This document shows positions 4,902-5,415 of a stretch of 5,415 bases of DNA, piece after piece. Source of the DNA: Nitrospirota bacterium (GTDB lineage: Bacteria > Nitrospirota > Thermodesulfovibrionia > Thermodesulfovibrionales > Dissulfurispiraceae); assembly GCA_016212685.1 (NCBI GenBank), contig JACREW010000246.1, forward strand, positions 1 through 5,415. The letters run 5' to 3'. Each line of letters starts with the position of its first letter. Positions within the stretch are counted from its first letter, which is position 1. The translations under genes and the position numbers were made by a program. Below the pieces are notes generated by a model. The model saw nothing but the letters and a program-made list of their open reading frames with translations, did no database searches and was not told where the DNA came from.

Positions 4902-5415
4902 ATGGAAGATATTCTTTCGCAAGAAGAAGTCGATGCCCTGTTAAAAGGGATTGCCCACGGCGACGTAGAGACCGAGAAGGTAGAAGAGGTATCGGGGGTA
5001 AAGCTGTATGACTTTACCGGTCAGGAGAAGATTGTCAGGGGAAGGATGCCCTCCCTCGACATCGCCAATGAGAGGCTTGCGAGGAATTTCCGGTTATCGC
5101 TTTCCGCCGCGATAAGGAGAATGGTGGATGTAACGAACGTGAATGTAAATATCACAAAGTTTTATGACTTTATGCGGGGAGTGCCTTTTCCTTCGAGCAT
5201 AAATATATTCAAGATGGATCCCTTGCGTGGGTTCGGCCTTCTGGTGTTTGACGCGCCCATGATATTCAGCCTTATCGAATTTTTTTTCGGAGGCACCGGG
5301 AAGGGATATTACAAGCCCGAAGGAAGGGAATTTACGCCTATAGAGCAGAAGATAATACACAAGGTCGTCATGATGTTCTTCACCGATATGGAAGAGGCGT
5401 GGAAGCCCATTTATC
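4902..5415 (+). CDS. fliM: Flagellar motor switch protein FliM (5' part, runs off the window)
   Basis: The first 171 codons are open to the window end; full-length FliM is usually about 330 residues. FliM joins FliG and FliN in the cytoplasmic C-ring and receives the chemotaxis signal. The extreme N-terminus, MEDILSQEEVDALLKG (1-16), is the conserved peptide that binds phosphorylated CheY. The middle domain begins around residue 46 with RGRMPSLDIANERLARNFR, and the GGxG motif (G130, G131, G133) sits where it does in E. coli FliM. These residues contact FliG in studied homologues. An intact CheY-binding peptide implies a motor that responds to a CheY signal (inference). No stop or frameshift is seen. 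The C-terminal FliN-like domain lies outside the window. Confidence 0.96.
   Translation, partial: MEDILSQEEVDALLKGIAHGDVETEKVEEVSGVKLYDFTGQEKIVRGRMPSLDIANERLARNFRLSLSAAIRRMVDVTNVNVNITKFYDFMRGVPFPSSINIFKMDPLRGFGLLVFDAPMIFSLIEFFFGGTGKGYYKPEGREFTPIEQKIIHKVVMMFFTDMEEAWKPIY

Noticed and set aside
5094..5360. Reverse-strand open frame of 88 codons within fliM
   Set aside because: It is antisense to the conserved FliM middle domain and has no family features.

Overview
This window is a stretch of a bacterial flagellar gene cluster. All five genes read on the + strand: fliK (hook-length control), flgD (hook cap), flgE (hook protein), fliL (basal-body/stator-associated protein) and the 5' part of fliM (C-ring switch protein, cut by the window end). 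Sample stretches counted by hand run from about 42% GC inside flgE to 57% near its 5' end. Codon use is mixed, Shine-Dalgarno sites are strong (GGAGG type), flagellar promoters look sigma-54 dependent, and C/G-rich palindromes lie between genes. This fits a Gram-negative environmental lineage such as Nitrospirota or a deltaproteobacterial-type group. That placement is an inference from style and gene order, not a proven identification.

Layout. Positions 1-33 hold most of a C/G-rich palindromic repeat whose left arm is cut by the window edge. Positions 34-424 are non-coding. They hold a perfect 21-bp inverted repeat built of 9-bp units (arms 185-205 and 349-369), then a textbook -24/-12 sigma-54 promoter (377-392) about 22 nt before the fliK ribosome binding site region. 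fliK, flgD and flgE (425-4166) follow with gaps of 12-13 bp and form one transcription unit, closed by a clear intrinsic terminator (4194-4235). A second sigma-54 promoter (4282-4297) starts a new unit. Its leader contains a second, complete copy of the C/G-rich palindrome (4334-4382), ending only a few bases before the fliL ribosome binding site. fliL and fliM follow, 10 bp apart.

How the genes work together. FlgD caps the growing hook so that FlgE can polymerise. FliK measures hook length and switches export specificity. FliL and FliM act at the inner-membrane and cytoplasmic face in torque generation and switching. The two predicted sigma-54 promoters suggest that hook genes and switch/stator-associated genes are co-ordinated as middle-class flagellar genes under an enhancer-binding activator that is not encoded here.

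I found no wholly new system. The points worth a second look are the palindrome inside the fliL leader, the inverted repeat upstream of the fliK promoter, and a tandemly duplicated domain of about 90 residues in the middle of an enlarged FlgE.
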